Shown here: positions 54,526 through 61,923 of the stretch, one piece after another
Layout: every line of letters begins with the position of its first letter
Numbering within the stretch: position 1 is the stretch's first letter
Assembly: GCF_007556815.1 (NCBI RefSeq)
Contig: NZ_CP041743.1
Span: forward strand, 1,984,001 to 2,048,000
Length of the DNA: 64,000 nt
Direction of reading: 5' to 3'
Source of the DNA: Paraburkholderia megapolitana
Lineage (GTDB): Bacteria; Pseudomonadota; Gammaproteobacteria; Burkholderiales; Burkholderiaceae
Program-made: the position numbers and the translations under genes
Notes under the pieces: model-generated
Databases searched by the model: none
What the model was told of the DNA's origin: nothing
What the model saw: the letters and a program-made list of their open reading frames with translations, nothing else

Positions 54526-54564
54526 TGAAAGATCGATGCAGGTTGCGGCAGCATCGATCTTTCA
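54526..54564. repeat. Perfect 14-bp inverted repeat before paoA
   Basis: Arms 54526-54539 and 54551-54564 are perfectly complementary around an 11-base loop. On the minus strand it lies between the LysR stop codon (54678) and the paoA ATG (54507), with the paoA ribosome-binding site immediately after it. It may be an operator, a 5'-UTR hairpin or the LysR gene's terminator (there is only a short CTTTCA after the stem). Confidence 0.65.
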
Positions 54565-54677
54565 ATGTGCCGCAGCACAACGATTCGAATCAGCAATTTC
54601 GGTGCCGCGCGTCAGACGTGAACGTTGCGCTCAACGAAGTGGAAAGTAAAGCGCGTGCGGGGCCCGAACGCGATGGA

Positions 54678-55622
54678 TTACAGGCCCGCCATCTGCGCGC
54701 CATCCGGCTGCCATTCGCCGGAAATTTGTGCGAGCGTGTCGCGCAACCAGACGAGCGACGGGTCCGCGTGATTGCGCGGATGCCATGCGGCGAACAGCGT
54801 AAAACCGCGCGCCTCGAACGGCAGATCGAACACATCGAGACGCTCGCGATGCCGTTCGGCAAAACGCGCGGGCATGGTCGAAACGTAATCGGTATGCGCG
54901 AGTAGTTCGGGCACCAGCGTGAAATGCTGGACCGACAGCACGACGCGACGCGAACGTCCGAGCGGTTCGAGATGCTCGTCCATGAAGCCATGGAAACTGC
55001 CACCGCTCGTCGACACGAGCACATGATTCAGCGCGCAGTACGCATCGAGATCGAGCGGTGCGGCGCCACGTGGATGCCCCTTGCGTTGCACGACGACGAA
55101 GCGGTCGTCGAACAGTTTGCGGGCCTTCATCGAAGCCGGCACCATCCGCTCGGACCCGAGCAGCAGATCGATTTCGCCGCGTTCGAGTCGGCCCGTTGTC
55201 GACGGCTGATCGGCGACGACGAACGCGATGCGCACGTCCGGGCCGGCAAGCGTCGGCAGGCGCTCCATCAGTTCGAGTCCGAGCACGGCTGTCGCGTTGT
55301 CATTGGCGGCGATGACGAAGCGGCGCGCGTCGGTGTGTGGATCGAAAGCGGATTGATGACGTACCACGGCTTCGAGATTCTTCAGCGCCGCGTGCAGCGG
55401 CTCCATTAGTTCGAGCGCGAGCGTGCTGCGCGTCATGCCGCGGCCGGTTTCCGCGGGGATCAGCAGCGGGTCGCCGAAGATCTGTCGCAGGCGCGCCAGT
55501 TGCGTCGAGACCGCGGGCTGCGTCAGATGAAGACGCTCGGCCGCACGCGTCACATTCGATTCGGCTAACAGCGCATCGAGCGACACCAGCAGGTTCAGAT
55601 CGATACCGCGCAGATCAATCAT
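54678..55622 (-). CDS. LysR-family transcriptional regulator
   Basis: This 314-residue regulator starts MIDLRGIDLNLLVSLDALLAESNVTRAAERLHLTQPAVSTQLARLRQIFGDPLLI, i.e. the NodD/LinR-type LysR opening, with the effector domain at about 90-305. It lies upstream of paoABC on the same strand and is divergent from the MDR dehydrogenase gene at 55724, so either could be its target. The divergent layout favours the dehydrogenase. The 101-bp gap with TATATGGGTAATTGATTTC contains the shared promoter. Confidence 0.92.
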   Translation of the reverse strand: MIDLRGIDLNLLVSLDALLAESNVTRAAERLHLTQPAVSTQLARLRQIFGDPLLIPAETGRGMTRSTLALELMEPLHAALKNLEAVVRHQSAFDPHTDARRFVIAANDNATAVLGLELMERLPTLAGPDVRIAFVVADQPSTTGRLERGEIDLLLGSERMVPASMKARKLFDDRFVVVQRKGHPRGAAPLDLDAYCALNHVLVSTSGGSFHGFMDEHLEPLGRSRRVVLSVQHFTLVPELLAHTDYVSTMPARFAERHRERLDVFDLPFEARGFTLFAAWHPRNHADPSLVWLRDTLAQISGEWQPDGAQMAGL

Positions 55623-55723
55623 GTTGATGGGTCTTATATGGGTAATTGATTTCAAGAATACGTAGCGAGCCTCTAGAGTTCAATCGTCTTGAGTCTTGAT
55701 CGAAACCACGAAGGGGAATTCCG

Positions 55724-56806
55724 ATGAAAGCCTGGATGCTCGATAAACCCGGTCAGCCGCTTGCGCTGCGCGATGTCGACACGCCCGCGCCGCGCCGCGG
55801 TGCGGTACTGGTGCAGATGGAAGCCGTGCCGCTCCTGAGTTACACGCGGGCGTACCTGGAAGGCAAGCTGCCGTACGCGTTTCCGCCCGGGCCGTTCACG
55901 CCGGGCACCAATGGCGTGGGGCGCGTCGCCGCGGTGGGCGATGGCGTACTGGCGTTTCGCGCGGGCCAGCGCGTCGCGGTGAATCCGTACTGGATCGCCA
56001 ACGAAACGGTACGCGAGCCCGCTCAGGTGCTGATCGGGCTGACCGGTATCAGCGGGGACAGCGCACCGATGCTCGATGAGTTTCCGCACGGCACGCTGCG
56101 CGAATTCGCGGAGTTTCCCGCCTCGACGTTGATTGCGCTCGACGGTCTCGATGACATCGACTCCGCGCGTCTTGCCGCGCTCGGCAAGTTTGCGGTGCCG
56201 TTCGGCGGGTTGCGGCGCGGTCATCTGCAGGCCGGCGAAACGATCGTCGTGAATGGCGCGTCCGGCTACTTCGGTTCGGCGGCGGTGCTGGCTGCGCTCG
56301 CACTCGGCGCAAGCCGCGTCGTGGCGCTCGGGCGCCGCATCGAGCCGTTGCAGGCGCTTTCGTCGCACAGTGCCGGGCGCGTCGTACCGGTCGTGCTGAG
56401 CGGCGACGCCGCGCGCGATGTCGCCGCCATCCGCGCGGCCGCCGACGGCGGCGCGGATCTCGCGTTCGATATGGTCGGGCAGGCGTCCGACCCGCACGCG
56501 ACGCTTGCCACGTTGCGCAGCCTGCGCCGCAACGGGCGACTCGTGCTGATGGGCAGCATGCTGGTCGATCTGCCGGTGCCGTATGGCGAGATGCTGCTGA
56601 ACAACTGGGAACTGATCGGCAACTTCATGTACACGGCAGCCGATTATCTGGCGCTGGTCGCGCTGGTGAAATCGCGGCAGCTATCGCTGGAGGCGGTCGA
56701 GTTGAAGCAGTTTCCGTTCACCGCGCTCGAATCCGCGATCGATGCGGCGGGCAACATGCAGGGGCTGCAATGCACGGTGGCCGTGGCGGGGTCGCTGCGG
56801 GCTTGA
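55724..56806 (+). CDS. Medium-chain dehydrogenase/reductase (zinc-independent quinone-reductase-like)
   Basis: This 360-residue MDR-superfamily oxidoreductase has a GroES-like N-domain (about 1-140; GPFTPGTNGVGRVAAVGDGV) and a Rossmann domain with VVNGASGYFGSAAVLAALALGA (about 172-193). There is no cluster of structural-zinc cysteines and no catalytic Cys at the usual position, so a zinc-independent reductase is likely. AAGGGG precedes the ATG. The divergent LysR regulator probably controls it. Substrate unknown. Confidence 0.88.
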   Translation: MKAWMLDKPGQPLALRDVDTPAPRRGAVLVQMEAVPLLSYTRAYLEGKLPYAFPPGPFTPGTNGVGRVAAVGDGVLAFRAGQRVAVNPYWIANETVREPAQVLIGLTGISGDSAPMLDEFPHGTLREFAEFPASTLIALDGLDDIDSARLAALGKFAVPFGGLRRGHLQAGETIVVNGASGYFGSAAVLAALALGASRVVALGRRIEPLQALSSHSAGRVVPVVLSGDAARDVAAIRAAADGGADLAFDMVGQASDPHATLATLRSLRRNGRLVLMGSMLVDLPVPYGEMLLNNWELIGNFMYTAADYLALVALVKSRQLSLEAVELKQFPFTALESAIDAAGNMQGLQCTVAVAGSLRA

Positions 56807-56904
56807 GGCTGTGTCGGGTACCATCGCCGCTGGCTGCCGATGCGCGAAGCACGACGTACCGGCAGCTTGGGTCGATACGAAAACACAGACTGGAGACAGC
56901 AGCG

Positions 56905-57696
56905 GTGAAGACACGGCAAACACGATTCGGCGCATTGGCGCTCGGCGCAATCTGCTGCGCATGGTTCGGCACGATCGGCGCAGCGCACGCGGACGAGGTC
57001 AAGGTGATGATCTCCGGCGGTTTTGCGGCGGCCTACCGCGAGCTCGGCCCGCAGTTCGAACACGCGAGCGGCGATACGCTGGCCACGGCGTGGGGGCCGT
57101 CGATGGGTACGACCGAAAACGCGATCCCGGTGCGCCTCGCACGCGGCGAACCGGCCGACGTGCTGATCATGGTCGGCTATGCGCTCGACGATCTGATCAA
57201 GGCCGGCAAGGTGGTGCCAGGCAGCAAGGTCGATTTCGCGCGCTCGCCGATCGGCATCGCCGTGCGCGCAGGCGCGCCGCAACCCGACATCCACTCCGAC
57301 GACGCGTTGCGGCAGACGCTGCTTGCGGCGAAATCGATTGCGTATTCGGACAGCGCGAGCGGCGTCTACGTGGGCAACGAGCTGTTCAAAAAACTCGGCA
57401 TCGAGGCGCAGGTAAAAGGCAAGAGCCGGATGATTCCCGCCGAGCCGGTCGGCAACGTCGTGGCACGCGGCGAGGCGGAGATCGGCTTTCAGCAGGTGAG
57501 CGAACTGTTGCCCGTGAAGGGTGTGACGGTGGTCGGCAAACTGCCGGACGACGTGCAGCAATACACGACGTTCTCAGCCGGCATTGCTGCTGGCAGCAAG
57601 GATCCGGCCGGTGCGCAGGCGTTGATCCACTTCCTCGCGTCGCCGGCCGCGGCGCCCGTGATCACCCGCAGCGGGCTCGAACCGCTCGCGCAGTAG
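56905..57696 (+). CDS. Periplasmic substrate-binding protein, ModA-like
   Basis: This 263-residue periplasmic binding protein has a signal peptide (ALALGAICCAWFGTIGAAHADE) and a mature sequence starting EVKVMISGGFAAAYRELGPQFE, which resembles ModA-type molybdate-binding proteins; PADVLIMVGYALDDL and SASGVYVGNELFKKLG are further matching blocks. No modB or modC lies nearby, so it may work with distant transporter genes or sense another oxyanion or organic acid. A GTG start at 56905 with GGAGA eight bases upstream is chosen over a longer frame. The molybdenum enzyme cluster is 2.4 kb away. Confidence 0.85.
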   Translation: MKTRQTRFGALALGAICCAWFGTIGAAHADEVKVMISGGFAAAYRELGPQFEHASGDTLATAWGPSMGTTENAIPVRLARGEPADVLIMVGYALDDLIKAGKVVPGSKVDFARSPIGIAVRAGAPQPDIHSDDALRQTLLAAKSIAYSDSASGVYVGNELFKKLGIEAQVKGKSRMIPAEPVGNVVARGEAEIGFQQVSELLPVKGVTVVGKLPDDVQQYTTFSAGIAAGSKDPAGAQALIHFLASPAAAPVITRSGLEPLAQ

Positions 57697-57725
57697 CCGC
57701 TGTAGCACCACGCGGCGGTGTCGAG

Positions 57726-59018
57726 TCAGTCGATGCCGTGAAACACGGCATCGTCGGGACCGAGGTACGCGGGCGCGCGCCACGCGGCGTCGCGCATCGA
57801 ATGCTGGACCAGTTTCTCGACCCCGAGCAGCACGGCGAAGATCGCCATACGCACCGGGATGCCGTTGTCGGTCTGACGGAAGATCGCGAGACGCGAATCG
57901 TGATTCAGGTCGGTACTTAGATCGTTGGCGCCGGGGCGGCTGTCGCGCGGCAGCGGATGCATGATCAGCGTTTCCGGGCCGCACACGCTGTCGACGAGCG
58001 CCTGGTTGATCTGGAAGTCGGGCGTATAGCCTTCGAACGATTCGTCGGTGAAGCGCTCTTTCTGGATGCGCGTCGCGTACACGACGTCGGCGCCGCGCAG
58101 GCCCGCAGTGAGATCGTGTGTCTGTTCGATCACGTGATCGTTGCGCGAAATGTGTTCGACGATGTACGCGGGCATTTCGAGCATCGGCGGCGAGATCAGC
58201 GTGAACTTGATGCCGCGATGCAGGGACAGCAGTTTGACCAGCGAGTGCACGGTGCGCCCGTACTTCAGGTCGCCGACCAGCGCGATATGCGAGCCGTCGA
58301 CAATCTTGCCGAGCCGCGAGAACTCGCGCTGGATCGTGTACAGATCGAGCAGCGCCTGGCTTGGGTGTTCGCCGGGGCCATCGCCGCCGTTGATCACCGG
58401 CACGTTGGTCGCGCGCGCGAATTCGGCCACCGATCCCTGTTCCGGATGGCGGATTACGAGCGCATCGACGTAGCCGCTCATCACGCGGCTCGTGTCGTAG
58501 ATCGACTCGCCCTTGGCCATCGACGAAAACGTGAAGCCTGTCGTATCGCACACCGAGCCGCCGAGCCGGCAGAACGCCGCGCCGAAACTCACGCGCGTTC
58601 GCGTACTCGCTTCGAAGAACAGATTGCCGAGCACGGCGCCTTCCAGAACGCGGGAGATTTTCCGGCGTCGTGCGATCGGCTGCATGATGTCCGCGACGCG
58701 AAAGAGCGCCTCGACCGAGTCGCGCGAGAACTGATCGACCGACAGCAACTGCGGCTTGCCCTCGAACAGCATCTGGCTCGCCAGCGACTGTGAGTCTACG
58801 CTCTGCGTATATTTATCGCCAGGCTCGCCGTGCACCACGATTTCCGACACGAAGCGCTCGACGATCTCCGGCATGGCTCGCGATTCCTGCGAGTCGTCGG
58901 GCAGCAACCACGTGTCGAGCGCCCGTCGCGTCACGCCGATGCGGGTCGCGAAGCCGTCGCGGGTCATGTTCAGGCGGCGCATCGCGTCGCGAAGGAAGGC
59001 TTGTTGCGGGACGCTCAT
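57726..59018 (-). CDS. pyrB: Aspartate carbamoyltransferase with N-terminal HTH-like extension
   Basis: This 430-residue enzyme catalyses the first committed step of pyrimidine synthesis. The catalytic chain starts near residue 95; FEASTRTRVSFG holds the carbamoyl-phosphate motif (STRTR at 138-142), GDGPGEHPSQALLD the H-P-x-Q loop, and TLIMHPLPRDSRPG the C-terminal loop. The first 60 residues (FLRDAMRRLNMTRDGFATRIGVTRRALDTWLLP) read like a Cro/XRE helix-turn-helix, which the roughly 310-residue E. coli chain lacks. GAGAGG lies ahead of the ATG. It is divergent from the dapA leader region. Confidence 0.94.
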   Translation of the reverse strand: MSVPQQAFLRDAMRRLNMTRDGFATRIGVTRRALDTWLLPDDSQESRAMPEIVERFVSEIVVHGEPGDKYTQSVDSQSLASQMLFEGKPQLLSVDQFSRDSVEALFRVADIMQPIARRRKISRVLEGAVLGNLFFEASTRTRVSFGAAFCRLGGSVCDTTGFTFSSMAKGESIYDTSRVMSGYVDALVIRHPEQGSVAEFARATNVPVINGGDGPGEHPSQALLDLYTIQREFSRLGKIVDGSHIALVGDLKYGRTVHSLVKLLSLHRGIKFTLISPPMLEMPAYIVEHISRNDHVIEQTHDLTAGLRGADVVYATRIQKERFTDESFEGYTPDFQINQALVDSVCGPETLIMHPLPRDSRPGANDLSTDLNHDSRLAIFRQTDNGIPVRMAIFAVLLGVEKLVQHSMRDAAWRAPAYLGPDDAVFHGID

Positions 59019-59091
59019 GCGGGCACCTCTCGGTCGTGGTTATGTACGCGATGCGTATATTAATTCGACCGGACGGGAAGTCAAGCCCGTT

Positions 59092-59121
59092 TTGCGTGCA
59101 AACGCGAAATCCTGGTACACT
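59092..59121 (+). promoter_or_regulatory. Sigma70-like promoter for the dapA leader
   Basis: TTGCGT (59092-59097) and TACACT (59116-59121) are separated by 18 bases. The A of the ATG at 59129 falls seven bases after the -10 box, i.e. at or next to the expected transcription start, so the transcript would be leaderless. Confidence 0.5.
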
Positions 59122-59128
59122 GCCCGAC

Positions 59129-59248
59129 ATGCAAAACGCTCCCCACCTCTCCCGCAACCTGCTTCCTGCCGCCATGGCAGGCCGCGTGTGCGCGTACGGA
59201 GCCACCGGTGCCGTGGGCGCCAAAGCAAAAAAACAGCTGCTCATCTGA
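59129..59248 (+). CDS. Possible leaderless 39-codon leader peptide ahead of dapA
   Basis: This ORF begins MQNAPHLSRNLLPAAMAG and ends VGAKAKKQLLI. It has no Shine-Dalgarno sequence, but its ATG coincides with the predicted transcription start, consistent with leaderless translation. Three lysines (residues 32, 34 and 35) lie shortly before the stop, which would suit lysine sensing ahead of dapA; that is inference. The stop codon (59246-59248) falls inside the first arm of the downstream alternative hairpins. Confidence 0.4.
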   Translation: MQNAPHLSRNLLPAAMAGRVCAYGATGAVGAKAKKQLLI

Positions 59249-59290
59249 CCGGAGCCAGCTGTTCCGTCGTCAGATGTGCGACGGAACAGC
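59232..59290 (+). promoter_or_regulatory. Mutually exclusive hairpins (candidate attenuator) before dapA
   Basis: Three pairings compete: AACAGCTG (59232-59239) with CAGCTGTT (59256-59263); CATCTGAC (59242-59249) with GTCAGATG (59269-59276); and a perfect 12-bp stem 59258-59269 with 59279-59290. The first two use bases of the third, so only one set can form. This is the 1:2 versus 2:3 layout of an attenuator, with the leader ORF stop inside segment 1. No T-run follows, so a classical terminator is not evident. Confidence 0.5.
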
Positions 59291-59376
59291 CAGTCAAGGC
59301 CCGCGTTTTCTCTCCTCGACACCGCTTCCCCCGCACCGCTGAACGGAACCGATACGGTCGCGTTCGAGGTTAAGTC

Positions 59377-60240
59377 ATGTCTATTTTTTCGGGTATCTGG
59401 ATTCCCATCGTTACGCCGTTTGCCGACGGCGCGGTCGATCACGATGCGTTGCGCCGGCTGGTACGTTTGTATGCCGATGCAGGCGTGTCGGGTCTCGTCG
59501 CGCTCGGCACGACCGGTGAGCCCGCCGCGCTCGATGCGCGTGAGCAGGACGCCGTACTCGCGACGGTACTGGCGGCCGCTGGCCCGCTATCGTTGCCGGT
59601 TCTGGTCGGCGTATCGGGCAACCGCGAGGTGAGCGTGCGCGCACGCATCGCCCAGTTGAACGATCTGCCGGTGGCCGGTGTGCTCGTGTCCGCGCCGTAC
59701 TACATTCGTCCCGCGCAGCGTGGTCTCGTCGATTACTTTGCGGGACTCGCGGATCTGAGCACGAAGCCTCTCGTGCTGTACGACATTCCGTATCGCACCG
59801 GTGTGCGGTTAGAAATCGAAACGTTGTTGACGCTCGCCGCGCATCCGCGGATCGAAGCCGTTAAGGACTGCGCGGGTTCGGCCGATACCACGCTGACGTT
59901 GATACTCGATGGGCGGTTGCAGGTGCTGGCCGGCGATGACCTCGATATTTTTCACACGTTGTGTATCGGCGGTAGCGGTGCGATTGCGGCGTCGGCGCAT
60001 CTGCGGCCGGAGCGCTTCGTCGAGATGTATCGCGCGCTTGCGGCTGGACGACTCGACGAAGGGCGCGCGATTTTTCATACGCTTGCGCCGTTGATTCGCG
60101 CGCTGACCGCCGAGCCCAACCCCGGCCCGGTGAAGGCCGCACTGGCCGCGCAGGGATGGCTGCGCAACGAGTTGCGCGCGCCGATGACCTGCGCGACCGA
60201 TGAGTTGCAGAGTCGGCTCGAGAAGCTGGTGGCGGGGTGA
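59377..60240 (+). CDS. dapA: 4-hydroxy-tetrahydrodipicolinate synthase (DapA family)
   Basis: This 287-residue TIM-barrel class I aldolase condenses pyruvate with aspartate semialdehyde in lysine and diaminopimelate synthesis if it is a true DapA. Schiff-base Lys163 (EAVKDCAGS), Tyr135 and Arg140 (YDIPYRTG), Thr45-Thr46 (ALGTTGEPA) and Tyr108-Tyr109 all align with E. coli DapA. One oddity is Ile110, where most DapA proteins have Asn in the YYN(K/R)P loop. AGG lies eight bases before the ATG. Paralogues with other specificities exist, so the assignment is probable rather than certain. A possible attenuator lies upstream. Confidence 0.9.
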   Translation: MSIFSGIWIPIVTPFADGAVDHDALRRLVRLYADAGVSGLVALGTTGEPAALDAREQDAVLATVLAAAGPLSLPVLVGVSGNREVSVRARIAQLNDLPVAGVLVSAPYYIRPAQRGLVDYFAGLADLSTKPLVLYDIPYRTGVRLEIETLLTLAAHPRIEAVKDCAGSADTTLTLILDGRLQVLAGDDLDIFHTLCIGGSGAIAASAHLRPERFVEMYRALAAGRLDEGRAIFHTLAPLIRALTAEPNPGPVKAALAAQGWLRNELRAPMTCATDELQSRLEKLVAG

Positions 60241-60295
60241 GCGCCGGTGGCTCGCCTTAGCGTGTGGCAACGCAGCGTTACTCAACGCAACGCGC

Positions 60296-60712
60296 TCAAC
60301 CGCCAGCCGCACGTGCGAGTTCAAAGCCCTCGTCGAGCCAGCCCGTAACGCCGCCGGACATGATCTTCACTGGCCGCCCAAGCTGCGCAAGACGAATCGC
60401 GCCGCGCGTCGCGCCGTTGCAGTGCGGGCCTGCGCAATATGTGACGAACAGCGTGTCGGACGGATAGTCGAGCAGCTTCGATACGACGATCTTGCCGTGC
60501 GGCAGATTCACTGCGCCCGGCACGTGGCCCTGCGCATAGAGCGCAGGACTGCGCACGTCGAGCAGCACGAAGCCCGGCGATCCTGACGACAGCGCACCGG
60601 CGACGTCGGAGCAGTCGGTTTCGAATTGCAACGATGCCTGGAAGTGGGCGAGGGCGGCGGTGCTTTCCGCGGCGGGGATTGCGGTGACGGCGTTGGCTGA
60701 AAGAGTCGACAT
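60296..60712 (-). CDS. Rhodanese-like sulfurtransferase
   Basis: This 138-residue single-domain rhodanese-like protein has VLLDVRSPALYAQGHVPGAVNLPHGKI (about 50-76) and active-site loop TYCAGPHCNGATRGAIRLAQLG, with a Cys in the C-A-G-P-H-C-N segment as the likely sulfur acceptor, and it ends KIMSGGVTGWLDEGFE. It is divergent from the FtrA-like regulator across 97 bp, a pairing that suggests regulation by it. The start at 60712 is chosen over an upstream frame that runs into the intergenic region. Confidence 0.9.
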   Translation of the reverse strand: MSTLSANAVTAIPAAESTAALAHFQASLQFETDCSDVAGALSSGSPGFVLLDVRSPALYAQGHVPGAVNLPHGKIVVSKLLDYPSDTLFVTYCAGPHCNGATRGAIRLAQLGRPVKIMSGGVTGWLDEGFELARAAGG

Positions 60713-60809
60713 GATGTGGGTTCCGATGAACGATATCGAGTGATCATTTTGCGTCGCAACAGCAACCCACGGCAGTGGCGTAATCGACAATCTCCGGTAA
60801 CATCGCGCC

Positions 60810-61772
60810 ATGGACCGTCATCTCGTCGTTGCCCTTGTCTACGATCGGCTTTGCACATTTGAATTCGGATGCGTGACCGAACTGTTCGCGCTGGAGCGCC
60901 CGGAACTCGATGTCGAGTGGTACCGGTTCGCGGTCTGCGCGAGCGAGCCCGGTCCGATTCGCGCGGCCGGCGGTATTACCGTCGCGGCGCCCTATACGCT
61001 GCGCATGCTCGAGCGCGCCGCGACGATCGTCGTACCGGGCTGGCGAGACCCCGATGAAGCGCCTCCCGAGCCGCTGCTGCGCAAGATCCGCGCGGCGTAT
61101 CGACGCGGCGCGCGGCTCTGCTCGATCTGCTCCGGTGTGTTCGTGCTCGCCGCCGCGGGAGTGCTCGACGGCAAGACGGTGACGACGCACTGGCGCTATG
61201 CGGAGAAGCTGCAAAAGCGCTACCCGCAACTGAACGTGAAACCCGATGCGCTGTACGTCGATGAAGGGCAGGTGATTACATCGGCGGGATCGGCGGCGGG
61301 GATCGACATGCTATTGCATCTCGTGCGCCGCGACTACGGCAGTGCAATTGCGAATCGCGTCGCGCAACGTCTGGTCGTGCCGCCACATCGCGAGGGCGGG
61401 CAGGCGCAGTTCCTCCCACGTCCGTTACCCGCCGACGACAGCGGGCGCCTCGCCAAACTGATGGACTGGGTGCGCGTGAACCCGGCGTTGCCGCATACGC
61501 TGCATTCGCTGGCAAAGCATGCCGCGATGAGCCCGCGCACATTGCAACGCCAGTTTCGCGACGCTACCGGTATGGCGCCGTACGAATGGCTGCTGCGCGA
61601 GCGCGTAGCGATTGCGCGCGAGTTGCTGGAAACGCATGCGCGCCTGCCGATGGCGCGGATTGCCGAGCGGGCGGGCTTCGGTTCGGAGGAATCGTTGCGC
61701 CGGCATTTCCGTCGCATTGCATTGACGAGTCCTGGCGCTTATCGACGCAAGTTCGGTGACGGCGCAGCGTAA
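60810..61772 (+). CDS. ftrA: FtrA/GlxA-family regulator (DJ-1/PfpI + AraC)
   Basis: This 320-residue regulator has an N-terminal DJ-1/PfpI-like domain (about 5-170; VALVYDRLCTFEFGCVTELFAL and LCSICSGVFVLAAAGVLDGKTVTTHW, with the nucleophile-elbow Cys) and two C-terminal AraC helix-turn-helix motifs (about 215-310; HAAMSPRTLQRQFRDATGMAPYEWL ... RIAERAGFGSEESLRRHFRR). It matches the FtrA type in order and length. It is divergent from the rhodanese gene. The ribosome-binding site is weak. The inducer is unknown. Confidence 0.92.
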   Translation: MDRHLVVALVYDRLCTFEFGCVTELFALERPELDVEWYRFAVCASEPGPIRAAGGITVAAPYTLRMLERAATIVVPGWRDPDEAPPEPLLRKIRAAYRRGARLCSICSGVFVLAAAGVLDGKTVTTHWRYAEKLQKRYPQLNVKPDALYVDEGQVITSAGSAAGIDMLLHLVRRDYGSAIANRVAQRLVVPPHREGGQAQFLPRPLPADDSGRLAKLMDWVRVNPALPHTLHSLAKHAAMSPRTLQRQFRDATGMAPYEWLLRERVAIARELLETHARLPMARIAERAGFGSEESLRRHFRRIALTSPGAYRRKFGDGAA

Positions 61773-61825
61773 GCGTAGTGCGGAGAAAGCGGCGAGATCG
61801 TCGAGTGCGATCCAGCCATAAAGCA

Positions 61826-61851
61826 GAACACCCCTTCGAAAAGGGGTGTTC
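61826..61851. terminator. Hairpin between convergent ftrA and S53 peptidase genes
   Basis: Perfect 11-base arms (61826-61836 and 61841-61851) flank a CGAA loop midway between two converging genes. Only a short T-rich stretch follows on the minus strand (TGCTTTAT), so it probably stops transcription from both sides, less strongly than a T-run terminator. Confidence 0.7.
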
Positions 61852-61923
61852 GAGACTGCGGATCATTGCCGGCACCCGGCTATTCAATCCGTTTGGAGCG
61901 AACAGCGGGCACGGCGTTACTGC

